Positions 1 through 6,721 of a stretch of DNA of 9,843 bases are shown here, one piece after another. Each line of letters begins with the position of its first letter. The stretch's first letter is position 1. Below the pieces are notes generated by a model. The model saw only the letters and a program-made list of their open reading frames with translations, made no database searches and had not been told where the DNA came from. Position numbers and translations under genes: made by a program. The DNA is taken from the NCBI GenBank assembly GCA_023390705.1, contig JAEWCI010000472.1:1-9843 (forward strand), given 5' to 3'. Source of the stretch: Pseudomonadota bacterium (GTDB taxonomy: Bacteria; Pseudomonadota; Alphaproteobacteria; Acetobacterales; Acetobacteraceae).

Positions 1-289
1 TCGCCGGCCAACGCAGCGTCACCGGGATTTCGGGCGGGCCGAGCGCGCCGAGCGCATCGGCCAGCGCATTGGCCGCGGCGAACAGGGCCGGGCGCGCGGC
101 CGCCAGAGGCTGCTCCGGTTCCAGCACCACGGCGGCCTCGACACGGGAGAGGGCGCGGACCCAGACCAGGGTGCCCGCTCCCTGGGCCACCCGCGCCACG
201 GCATGCGCCAGGGCATCGCCACCTTCCCGCAGCGCGACCACCGGCCGGAACACCGGCGGCAGGTCTCCCAGATCCGTGGCCGATCCCAT
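1..289 (-). CDS. DUF4444 biotin/lipoate-ligase-like protein, 5' part only
   Basis: The minus-strand frame opens at ATG 289 and stays open for 96 codons to the window edge, so the C-terminal part is missing. The visible sequence contains the pattern LPPVFRPVVAL (residues 10-20), a central VWVRALSRVEAAVVLEPEQPL stretch (residues 43-62) and ALGALGPPEIPVTLRWP (79-95). This matches my recollection of alphaproteobacterial DUF4444 proteins related to biotin/lipoate A/B ligases, which carry a short 'ALGALAPPEV' segment before the ligase core. A GGGA ribosome binding site lies about 7 bases upstream of the ATG. The gene is divergent from the 4Fe-4S protein at 393, an arrangement seen beside formate dehydrogenase genes in Rhodobacterales and Acetobacteraceae. 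The family is fairly sure; the ligand (lipoate, biotin or other) is unknown, and the catalytic lysine region is outside the window. Confidence 0.68.
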   Translation of the reverse strand, partial: MGSATDLGDLPPVFRPVVALREGGDALAHAVARVAQGAGTLVWVRALSRVEAAVVLEPEQPLAAARPALFAAANALADALGALGPPEIPVTLRWPA

Positions 290-342
290 GCCGTTCCCTG
301 GCTCGTCAGTGGTCGGGACGATCGGTAAGGTCGAAGATGCAG

Positions 343-370
343 GATATGCCGCCGGGCGTCCTGGCGACAA
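343..370 (-). promoter_or_regulatory. Possible sigma70-type promoter for the DUF4444 gene
   Basis: On the minus strand TTGTCG (370-365) is followed after 16 bases by CATATC (348-343), an imperfect -35/-10 pair that would start RNA about 45-50 bases before the ATG at 289. Both hexamers deviate from consensus. This is a pattern match only, in a 103-base gap between divergent genes that must hold promoters for both. Confidence 0.2.
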
Positions 371-377
371 GCGCCAG
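361..377 (+). other. Small inverted repeat upstream of the 4Fe-4S gene
   Basis: CTGGCG (361-366) and CGCCAG (372-377) form a perfect 6-bp stem with a 5-base loop ACAAG. It ends 15 bases before the ATG at 393 and overlaps the possible minus-strand -35 element. It could be an operator or a 5' leader hairpin next to the GGGG ribosome binding site (383-386); it may also be chance in this GC-rich sequence. Confidence 0.25.
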
Positions 378-392
378 CCTGCGGGGATTGCG

Positions 393-2483
393 ATGAGCCA
401 GCGACAGCACGATGGAGGGGCGGAGACAGGCGGCGGGCGGATCACCTTCGTCTGCAGCTGCGAGGACTCCATGCCCCTCGACGCGCAGGCACTCCGGCAT
501 GGCTGCCGACAAGGGGGCGAGTTGCGCCTGGCGGAGCAGCTCTGCCGTGCCCAGCTCGGCCGCTTCCTGGCCGGGCTCGGCGAGGCCCGGCCGGTGACGG
601 TGGCCTGCACGCAGGAAGCGCCTCTCTTCACCCAGGAGGCGGAAGCGGCGGGCCACACCGGTGATCTCATCTTCGTGAACCTGCGGGAGCAGGCCGGCTG
701 GTCCACCGAAGCCGCCGCAGCGGGGCCGAAGATGGCCGCGCTGCTCGCCGCCGCCGCCGTGCCGATGCCGCCCACGCCGGTGACCGGGCTGGAGAGTCGT
801 GGCGTCACCCTGCTCCTCGGCCGCGACGAGACGGCGCTCGCGGCGGCCGAGCAGTTGAAGGACCGGCTCGACCTCACCGTGCTGCTCACCGGCGAGGCCG
901 AGGTCACGCCGCTGCGCAGCGCCGAATACCCGGTGCTGCGCGGCCGGGCACACACGGCAACCGGCTGGCTCGGGGCCTTCGAGCTGGTGGTGGACGGCTA
1001 TGCGGCCGCAGCCCCTTCCTCCCGCGCCGCATACCGCTGGGGGTCGGCGCGCGACGGCGCGGTGAGCCGCTGCGACCTCATCCTGGACCTCACCGGCCGG
1101 ACGCCGCTGTTCCCGACCCATGACCTGCGCGAGGGCTATCTGCGCGCCGACCCGGCCGATGCCCTGGCGGTGCAGCGCGCCGTCGCACGCGCCGGCGAAT
1201 TGGTCGGCAGCTTCGACAAGCCGCGCTTCGTCACCTTCGAGGCCGGGCTCTGCGCCCATGCCCGCAACCGCCGCACCGGCTGCACCCGCTGCCTGGAGCT
1301 CTGCCCAACCGGCGCGATCACGCCGGGGCGCGACGCGGTGCAGGTTTCGGCCGAGATCTGTGCCGGCTGCGGCGCCTGTGCCGCGGTCTGCCCGACCGGC
1401 GCCGCGACCTATGCCCTGCCGCCGCCCGATGCGCTGCTGCGCCGGCTGCGCAGCCTGCTGCTCACCTACCGCGAGGCCGGCGGTGCCTCGCCCGTGCTGC
1501 TGCTGCATGACGAGGCGCATGGCACACCGCTGCTGGATGCGCTGGCCCGCCATGGCGATGGCCTGCCCGCAAGGGTGCTGCCGCTGCGGGTGAACGAGGT
1601 GACGGCGCTCGACCTTGGCCTCCTCATGGCGGCTTTCGCCTGGGGCGCGGCGGCGCTGCGTGTGCTGCTGCCCGGCCGCCGGCGCCCGCACGGGGCGGAG
1701 GGCCGGTTCCGCAACCTCGATTATGTCGGGGCGGTGCTGCGCGGCTTCGGCCTGGAGGCGGAGTCCGTGGCGCGCGCCGCTGCCATCGAACTGGACGACC
1801 CCTTCCTGCTCCCCGGCCCGCTCCACACGGCGCAGCAATTGGAGACAGGCTGGACGCCCGATGGCTTTCTCGCCCTCGGCCAGCCGCGCGAGTTGCTGCA
1901 CCAGGCGCTGCGCGCGCTGCACCGGGCCGCGTCGGCCTCTCCGCGGCCCGGTGCCGCGCTCCCCATGGTGGTGCCGCTGCCGGAGCGCGCGCCGCTCGGC
2001 GAGGCGCGGGTGCGGGTCGAGGGCTGCACGCTCTGCCTCGCCTGCACCTCGGTCTGCCCGACCGGCGCCTTCACGGCGAACCCCGAGCGGCCGCAGCTCC
2101 GCTTCCTGGAGGATGCCTGCGTGCAATGCGGCCTCTGCGCCGCGACCTGCCCGGAGCGGGTGATCGAACTCGTGCCACGGCTGAACCTGACGGCGGAGGC
2201 GTCGGCGCCGCGGATCATCAAGGATGAGGAGCCTTTCCGCTGCCTGCGCTGCGACAAGGCCTTCGGGACGAAGAGCTCGATTGACCGCGTGGTCGCGAAG
2301 CTCACCGCCGGCCGGCACTGGATGTTCCGCGACCCGGAACGGCTGCGCGCGCTGATGTTGTGCGAGGACTGCCGCGTCATCGAGATGACCGCCGCGGGCA
2401 TGGACCCCTATGCCGGACCGGAGCGGCCCCGCGTGGTCACGACGGATGATTATCGCCGTGCCGGCGATGACGAGGGCGGCTGA
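393..2483 (+). CDS. 4Fe-4S dicluster protein, formate dehydrogenase-associated type
   Basis: The product is 696 aa with four [4Fe-4S] motifs in two ferredoxin-like pairs. Pair one: C287/C297-X2-C300-X3-C304-P and C323-X2-C326-X2-C329-X3-C333-P. Pair two: C545-X2-C548-X2-C551-X3-C555-P and C576-X2-C579-X2-C582-X3-C586-P. Near the N-terminus is a C21-X-C23 motif within VCSCEDSMPLD. The C-terminus has two CX2C pairs (C617/C620 and C657/C660) that look like a zinc or further metal site. There is no signal peptide or membrane segment, so it is probably a cytoplasmic electron-transfer protein. I chose ATG 393 because the family begins close to the VCSC motif and GGGG lies about 6 bases upstream; the open frame reaches back to 69 but that part overlaps the divergent gene. 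Such proteins occur beside formate dehydrogenase, DUF3305/DUF3306 and DUF4444 genes in alphaproteobacteria. The electron partner here is inferred, not seen. Confidence 0.87.
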   Translation: MSQRQHDGGAETGGGRITFVCSCEDSMPLDAQALRHGCRQGGELRLAEQLCRAQLGRFLAGLGEARPVTVACTQEAPLFTQEAEAAGHTGDLIFVNLREQAGWSTEAAAAGPKMAALLAAAAVPMPPTPVTGLESRGVTLLLGRDETALAAAEQLKDRLDLTVLLTGEAEVTPLRSAEYPVLRGRAHTATGWLGAFELVVDGYAAAAPSSRAAYRWGSARDGAVSRCDLILDLTGRTPLFPTHDLREGYLRADPADALAVQRAVARAGELVGSFDKPRFVTFEAGLCAHARNRRTGCTRCLELCPTGAITPGRDAVQVSAEICAGCGACAAVCPTGAATYALPPPDALLRRLRSLLLTYREAGGASPVLLLHDEAHGTPLLDALARHGDGLPARVLPLRVNEVTALDLGLLMAAFAWGAAALRVLLPGRRRPHGAEGRFRNLDYVGAVLRGFGLEAESVARAAAIELDDPFLLPGPLHTAQQLETGWTPDGFLALGQPRELLHQALRALHRAASASPRPGAALPMVVPLPERAPLGEARVRVEGCTLCLACTSVCPTGAFTANPERPQLRFLEDACVQCGLCAATCPERVIELVPRLNLTAEASAPRIIKDEEPFRCLRCDKAFGTKSSIDRVVAKLTAGRHWMFRDPERLRALMLCEDCRVIEMTAAGMDPYAGPERPRVVTTDDYRRAGDDEGG

Positions 2484-2615
2484 TCCGCCAGCGGCCTTGC
2501 CCGGCGACAGCGGCCATATGCCGGACCGGTCCGCGGGGATTGTTCGCGCTGGCCGGAGGGGAGAGCCACTCGCCATACCCGGTGCGATCAGGTCCGGATT
2601 GGCGCGGGGCTGGCA

Positions 2616-2644
2616 TTGCCACCCCGGAAAAGCACGGTTAGCGT
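2616..2644 (+). promoter_or_regulatory. Candidate promoter of the flavin monooxygenase gene
   Basis: TTGCCA (2616-2621, 5 of 6 to TTGACA) is followed after exactly 17 bases by TAGCGT (2639-2644, 3 of 6 to TATAAT). This would give a leader of about 95 bases before ATG 2748. The same bases include a weak sigma54-like spacing (GG at 2606-2607, ten bases, GC at 2618-2619), which matches the rest of that consensus poorly. The rest of the 264-base gap 2484-2747 holds no convincing gene. Confidence 0.3.
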
Positions 2645-2747
2645 TCGTCTGAAAGCCACGCAAATCCGCGATGTGGAATGGCCATGCCTGGCAGCAGGCT
2701 TGTCGCCAGGGACGCAGGCGATCGGCGCAGGAATATCGGAGACGTCC

Positions 2748-4511
2748 ATGAACCATGTTGGTCCGGCAGTTGCTCCCACTTCCGAGACGCATGAGGCCAA
2801 GCAGTGGCTCGGTGCCTTCGAGGCTGCCCTGCGCGAGGGGAACAGGCAGGCCCTGACGGCACTCTTCGTCGCAGACAGCCATTGGCGCGACTTGCTGGCC
2901 TTCACCTGGAACATCACTCCTCATCTGGGCGCCGGCGACATTGCCGAGGCCCTGTGCCGGGCCCAGGCTTCCCCCCAGGAAAGCAATTTCTGGACCCCCC
3001 CGGGCCGCGCGGCGCCGCGGCGCGTGCGACGGCTCGGCATCGAGGTGATCGAGGCGCTGTTCGAATTCGAAACGGCAACCGGCCGTGGCGCCGGCGTCCT
3101 GCGCCTGCGGGCCGACATGCCCGGCCAGGCCTGGGTGCTGCTGACCTCGCTCGAGGAACTGAAGGGGCACGAGGAAAAGATCGGCGCCCGGCGCCCGAGC
3201 GGTGAAGCCTATTCGCGGAATTTCGGCGGCGACAACTGGCTGGACCAGCGCAACAGGCAGCAGGCCTTCCAGGACCGCGACCCGACGGTGCTGGTCATCG
3301 GCGGGGGGCAGGCCGGCCTGGCCATCGCCGCCCGCCTGCGGCAGCTGGAGGTTGATACGCTGGTGGTGGAGAAGCAAGAGCGCATCGGCGACAACTGGCG
3401 CAAGCGCTACCATTCACTGGCGCTGCACAACCAGATCCATGTGAACCACCTGCCCTATATGCCCTATCCGCCAAGCTGGCCGAAATACCTGCCGAAGGAC
3501 ATGCTGGCCAACTGGTTCGAGACCTATGCCTGGGCGATGGAGGTCAATGTCTGGACCGGCGCGGAATTCGTCGGCGGCACCTATGACGCCGCGGCGAAAC
3601 GCTGGCGGGCGACGGTGCGCAGGGCTGATGGAACCGAACGTGTCATGCACCCCCGCCACCTTATTTTCGCCAACGGTGTCAGCGGCATTCCCAGGGTTCC
3701 CAAGCTGCCGGGGATCGAGGACTTCAAGGGCGAGGTGATGCACTCGCACGGCTTCACGAATGGCGCGGCCTGGCGGGGGAAGAAGGCACTCGTGCTCGGC
3801 ACCGGCAATAGCGGCCATGATGTTGCCCAGGACCTGCACAGCCATGGTGCCGACACCACCATCATCCAGCGCGGCTCCACCACGGTGGTCAGCATCGACC
3901 CGAGCGCGAAGCTCAACTACGCGCTCTATGACGAGGGCGCATCGCTGGAAGACAGCGACCTGATCGCCACCGCCGCGACCTATCCCCTGCTCGTGCGGGG
4001 CTATCAGCTTGCCGTCGAACGCATGGTGGAGTTCGACAAGGAGCTGATCGCCGCCCTGATCGCGCGTGGCTTCAAGTACGACCTGGGCGAGGACAAGACC
4101 GGCCACCAGATGAAGTATCGGCGGCGGGGCGGTGGCTACTATCTGGATGCCGGATGCTCGGGGCTGATCATCAGCGGTGAGATCGGCATGCTGCAGTTCG
4201 ACCAGATCGAGCGCTTCGTGGCAGGCGGTGCCTTGCTGAAGGACGGCACCGTCAGGCAGGCGGACCTGCTGGTAACGGCAACCGGATATTTCACGCAGCA
4301 GGAACTGGTGCGCCGCCTGCTCGGCGACGCGGTCGCGGACAAGGTTGGCGAGGTCTGGGGCATCGGCGCCGATGGCGAGATGGCGAATATGTGGAAGCCG
4401 ACCGCCCAGGAAGGCCTGTGGTTCATGGCAGGCAGCCTGGCGCAGTGCCGGATCTATTCGAAACACCTGGCCCTGCAGATCAAGGCACGGGAAAGCGGCC
4501 TGCTGGCATAG
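2748..4511 (+). CDS. Flavin-containing monooxygenase with N-terminal NTF2-like domain (type II FMO/BVMO-like)
   Basis: The product is 587 aa. Residues about 15-140 resemble an NTF2/SnoaL-like domain (HWRDLLAFTWNI, then ALFEFET...WVLLTSLEEL). The monooxygenase core begins with the FAD-binding GGGQAG (G185-G190). It continues with the FMO fingerprint FxGxxxHxxxF (F326, G328, H332, F336), the NAD(P)H-binding GTGNSG (G351-G356) and the late ATGY motif (A511-Y514). The fingerprint ends in F rather than the WP/WD typical of classic Baeyer-Villiger enzymes. A long N-terminal extension before GxGxxG is the hallmark of type II FMOs, some of which perform Baeyer-Villiger oxidation with NADH or NADPH. 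Expected role: flavin-dependent insertion of one O2 oxygen into a ketone or onto a soft N/S atom, in the cytoplasm; the substrate is unknown. ATG 2748 is chosen for GGAG 6 bases upstream; an in-frame upstream ATG at 2616 lies inside the likely promoter. Confidence 0.88.
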   Translation: MNHVGPAVAPTSETHEAKQWLGAFEAALREGNRQALTALFVADSHWRDLLAFTWNITPHLGAGDIAEALCRAQASPQESNFWTPPGRAAPRRVRRLGIEVIEALFEFETATGRGAGVLRLRADMPGQAWVLLTSLEELKGHEEKIGARRPSGEAYSRNFGGDNWLDQRNRQQAFQDRDPTVLVIGGGQAGLAIAARLRQLEVDTLVVEKQERIGDNWRKRYHSLALHNQIHVNHLPYMPYPPSWPKYLPKDMLANWFETYAWAMEVNVWTGAEFVGGTYDAAAKRWRATVRRADGTERVMHPRHLIFANGVSGIPRVPKLPGIEDFKGEVMHSHGFTNGAAWRGKKALVLGTGNSGHDVAQDLHSHGADTTIIQRGSTTVVSIDPSAKLNYALYDEGASLEDSDLIATAATYPLLVRGYQLAVERMVEFDKELIAALIARGFKYDLGEDKTGHQMKYRRRGGGYYLDAGCSGLIISGEIGMLQFDQIERFVAGGALLKDGTVRQADLLVTATGYFTQQELVRRLLGDAVADKVGEVWGIGADGEMANMWKPTAQEGLWFMAGSLAQCRIYSKHLALQIKARESGLLA

Positions 4512-4530
4512 CCTGGCTGCCCCGGTTGAA

Positions 4531-4552
4531 GGCATCTCCAAGCTGAGATGCC
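4531..4552 (+). terminator. Perfect 8-bp hairpin after the monooxygenase gene
   Basis: GGCATCTC (4531-4538) and GAGATGCC (4545-4552) pair perfectly around the loop CAAGCT, starting 19 bases after the TAG stop at 4509-4511. No T-run follows, so it is either a non-canonical terminator, a Rho-dependent region or an RNA-stabilising 3' hairpin. The structure is certain; the function is inferred. Confidence 0.55.
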
Positions 4553-4563
4553 CTGGCCGCCAC

Positions 4564-4588
4564 GGCGCGGGGAAGGCCCTGCCGCGCC
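4564..4588 (+). terminator. Second GC-rich hairpin after the monooxygenase gene
   Basis: GGCGCGG (4564-4570) pairs perfectly with CCGCGCC (4582-4588) around an 11-base loop. It lies 11 bases after the first hairpin and 84 bases before the thioesterase ATG. There is no T-run. In tandem with the first hairpin it probably weakens or blocks read-through into the thioesterase gene. Confidence 0.4.
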
Positions 4589-4672
4589 CGGCGGCGCAAT
4601 GCCATGCGGCAGGACCTTGAATCAGCACCCGCTCAGGGCGGCCACGCCGAAGGATGCTCCGGAGACAGACCG

Positions 4673-5140
4673 ATGACCCGCCAACTCGACCGCGCAACGG
4701 CGCTCGCCGCCTTCCAACGCGCCACCGCAGGCCAGCAGGAGGTCTTCGGCGATTTCTTCCTCGCCCGGCTGCTGGGCCTGGAAATCACCTATCCCGATGG
4801 CGGCTGCGAAGTGGCCTTCGAGGTTGCGGACTTCATGTACAACCCACAGGGCACGCTGCATGGCGGCATCCTGGCGACGGCGCTGGACATCGCCATGGGG
4901 CACCTCATCAACAGCCATGGCGCACCGGGCACGACGCTGGAGATGAAGATCCAGTATCTCGCCCCTGTGCGCAGCGGACGCGTGGTCTGCCGTGGCGAGG
5001 CGCTGCGCCGCGGCGGCACCTGGTTCCTGCGTGCCGACGCGCGCGACGCCGAGGGAGCGCTCATCGCCTTCGCAACCTCCACCTGGAAGCTGCTCCGGAA
5101 GCCGGCGTCGAACACCGCGGCCCACCGGGGCACGCCATGA
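4673..5140 (+). CDS. PaaI-family hotdog-fold thioesterase
   Basis: The product is 155 aa, normal for this family. The hotdog signature HGG lies at residues 63-65 within TLHGGILATALDIAMGHL, with an acidic residue (D72) on the central helix as in PaaI-type acyl-CoA thioesterases. The later segment TLEMKIQYLAPVRSGRVVCRG is the usual second half of the domain. These cytoplasmic enzymes hydrolyse aryl- or acyl-CoA thioesters, often as housekeeping in aromatic-acid catabolism. GGAG 8 bases upstream supports ATG 4673. It follows the monooxygenase on the same strand after a 161-base gap holding two hairpins, so a shared transcript is uncertain. It is convergent with the Rieske gene, with 52 bases between the stops; the only structure there is a short TGCGG-GTT-CCGCA stem. 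The substrate cannot be assigned. Confidence 0.85.
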   Translation: MTRQLDRATALAAFQRATAGQQEVFGDFFLARLLGLEITYPDGGCEVAFEVADFMYNPQGTLHGGILATALDIAMGHLINSHGAPGTTLEMKIQYLAPVRSGRVVCRGEALRRGGTWFLRADARDAEGALIAFATSTWKLLRKPASNTAAHRGTP

Positions 5141-5192
5141 CACCGCATCGTCGTCCCGGGTCCGGTGGGATGCGGGTTCCGCACGGGAAGGA

Positions 5193-5606
5193 TCAGAGCG
5201 TCACCACCACATAGTCGCCTTCGACCGAAACACTCACCGTCTCGGCCGCGAAGGGCCCCTTGACCAGGCTCTCTCCCGGCTCGACGGTCACATGATAGGT
5301 GCGCGCCTTGATGTCATCGGGGTCGCACCAGGACTGCCCGGTGCGGATGTCGAATTCCCAGCAATGCCAGGGGCAGCGCAGCATCGTACCCTGCTGCGCC
5401 AGCCGGTACTCGCCGGGCATGGGCGCTTCAAGCCGGCTTACCACCTCACCCTTGCACAGGGCGGCACCCTGGTGCGGGCAGCGATTGATCAGCGCGAAGA
5501 ATTCGCCACCGAGGTTGAACACCCCGATCTCGCGCCCGCGGATCGAGACAAGCTTGCGGCCCCCTGGCGGGATTTCCCCCACCGCCGCCACGACATGCCG
5601 GTTCAT
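5193..5606 (-). CDS. Rieske [2Fe-2S] ferredoxin-like protein
   Basis: The product is 137 aa. The Rieske cluster ligands are all present: C43-P-H45 and C78-P-W-H81. The spacing of 32 residues between the two boxes is longer than the 15-17 residues of short Rieske ferredoxins, because an insertion (residues about 55-75) separates them. There is no signal peptide or transmembrane anchor, so the protein is a soluble electron carrier rather than a bc1 subunit, and no oxygenase catalytic domain follows. ATG 5606 starts 2 bases after the stop of the upstream amidohydrolase; a TTG six bases earlier (5612) is an alternative that would overlap that stop. It is the last gene of the minus-strand operon. 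Such proteins pass single electrons to oxygenases or other redox enzymes; no partner reductase or oxygenase is in the window. Confidence 0.9.
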   Translation of the reverse strand: MNRHVVAAVGEIPPGGRKLVSIRGREIGVFNLGGEFFALINRCPHQGAALCKGEVVSRLEAPMPGEYRLAQQGTMLRCPWHCWEFDIRTGQSWCDPDDIKARTYHVTVEPGESLVKGPFAAETVSVSVEGDYVVVTL

Positions 5607-5608
5607 CC

Positions 5609-6721
5609 TCAATCCAGCCGATACAGCGCCAGCGCATTCTCGCGGTAGATCATGCGCGCCCAGTCCTCGGGCAGCCGGACCTTGAAGGCGTAGCGCGGGT
5701 CATCCTGGTCCCAGTGCGGATAATCGGTGGAGAACAACACCCGCTCGGGCCCGATCCATTCGATGGTGGAGAGCATGTCGGCCGGGCGCTCCGGTTCCTC
5801 GATCGGCTGGGTGCTGACCCAGAAATGCTCGCGGATGTATTCGGACGGCGCGCGCCGCAGATGCGGCACCTCGGCCCGCAGCCGCTTCCAGTGCTTGTCC
5901 AGTCGCCAGGCGAGGGAAGGCAGCCAGGCGAAGCCCCCTTCCACCAGCACGATCTTCAGATCCGGGATTTCCTCGAACACGCCCTCGCAGACCAGGCTGA
6001 TGACCAGGGTCTGCATGCTCTGCACGTAGGAAGGGTGTTCCTCGTGATAGAAGGAGGGCCAGCCGCCGCCGGTCGAAGGGTGGCCGCTGGTGCCGCCTAG
6101 ATGGAGCGAGACGGGGAAGCCGTTCGCCGCGCAGGCGGCAAGGATCCTGCGGTAGCGGTGCCGCCCGAGCGGTTCCAGCCCGCGCGGCGGGATGTTCACC
6201 TGCACGAAGCGCCGGTCGCGGGCACAGCGCTCTATCTCGGCAATCGCGCTTTCCTCATGCTCGATCGTCACCTGGACCGAGGCCTTCAATCTGGGTTCGG
6301 GGTCGCAGAAATACGCGCATTGCCATTCGTTGACCGCCCTGGCCATGGCGGCGCCGAATTCCACGTTGCGCTCGGCGGCCGCGCCGCCGACCAGTGGCGC
6401 CAGCAGGCCGTAGCGCACGCCGAAGAGATCGAGCAGTTGCTCGCGCATCAGTTCCAGGTCGGAGCCCGGCGGGCTGCCATCCTTGGGCCAGGCATCACCG
6501 CGCATCCCGTTGCCGGGCGACATGCGGGGATACAGCGAGGCCTTGGCCAGGCCCTGCCGGGAACGGTGGCCAATGCTGCGCCGGTGCTCGCGCCACCGTT
6601 CCGGGAGGAAGGGGTCGAAATCCGCCGGCGTGCGGAAATAGGGATGCACGTCGCAGTCGATGAAGCCGAGATGGCTCTGCGCCGGGTTGTCCAGCCGCTG
6701 GTCGCGCAGCGTCACGTTCAT
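5609..6721 (-). CDS. Amidohydrolase family protein (amidohydrolase_2, ACMSD-like), second gene of operon
   Basis: The product is 370 aa, a metal-dependent TIM-barrel hydrolase or decarboxylase of the PF04909 type. Likely metal ligands: D24-V-H26 on strand 1 (IDCDVHP), H208 (VSLHLGG) and D333 (LFSTDYPHWD); E261 (VEGGFAWLP) is conserved with its paralogue. DxH replaces the HxH of most amidohydrolases, as an acidic-x-His does in gamma-resorcylate decarboxylase relatives. The family includes decarboxylases and C-C or ester hydrolases acting on aromatic or cyclic acids; the substrate here is unknown. ATG 6721 overlaps the upstream paralogue's TGA in the sequence ATGA, indicating translational coupling; the frame is open further upstream but that part is antisense-like shadow of the paralogue. 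The Rieske gene follows 2 bases after its TGA. Confidence 0.9.
   Translation of the reverse strand: MNVTLRDQRLDNPAQSHLGFIDCDVHPYFRTPADFDPFLPERWREHRRSIGHRSRQGLAKASLYPRMSPGNGMRGDAWPKDGSPPGSDLELMREQLLDLFGVRYGLLAPLVGGAAAERNVEFGAAMARAVNEWQCAYFCDPEPRLKASVQVTIEHEESAIAEIERCARDRRFVQVNIPPRGLEPLGRHRYRRILAACAANGFPVSLHLGGTSGHPSTGGGWPSFYHEEHPSYVQSMQTLVISLVCEGVFEEIPDLKIVLVEGGFAWLPSLAWRLDKHWKRLRAEVPHLRRAPSEYIREHFWVSTQPIEEPERPADMLSTIEWIGPERVLFSTDYPHWDQDDPRYAFKVRLPEDWARMIYRENALALYRLD

Noticed and set aside
69..392. Upstream extension of the 4Fe-4S gene frame
   Set aside because: It overlaps the divergent DUF4444 gene, its translation is Arg/Ala/Ser-rich, and the family begins near the VCSC motif just after ATG 393.
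2409..2533. 13-base direct repeat TATGCCGGACCGG (2409-2421 and 2517-2529) and the palindrome CGGACCGGTCCG (2522-2533)
   Set aside because: The first copy lies inside the 4Fe-4S coding region, and short GC-rich repeats and palindromes are expected here; no regulatory pattern could be built on them.
2605..2620. Sigma54-type promoter before the monooxygenase gene
   Set aside because: Only the GG-N10-GC spacing and TTGC fit; the rest of the -24 element does not, no enhancer-binding protein is nearby, and an overlapping sigma70-like pair fits better.
306..4697. Two very long minus-strand open frames (306-3413 and 3414-4697)
   Set aside because: They run antisense to the clearly recognisable 4Fe-4S and flavin monooxygenase genes. 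Their translations are Arg/Ala/Gly-rich with no motif. Such frames are expected opposite GC-rich genes.
5141..5192. Terminator between the convergent thioesterase and Rieske genes
   Set aside because: Only a 5-bp stem (TGCGG-GTT-CCGCA) is visible, with no T-run, so it is too weak to call.
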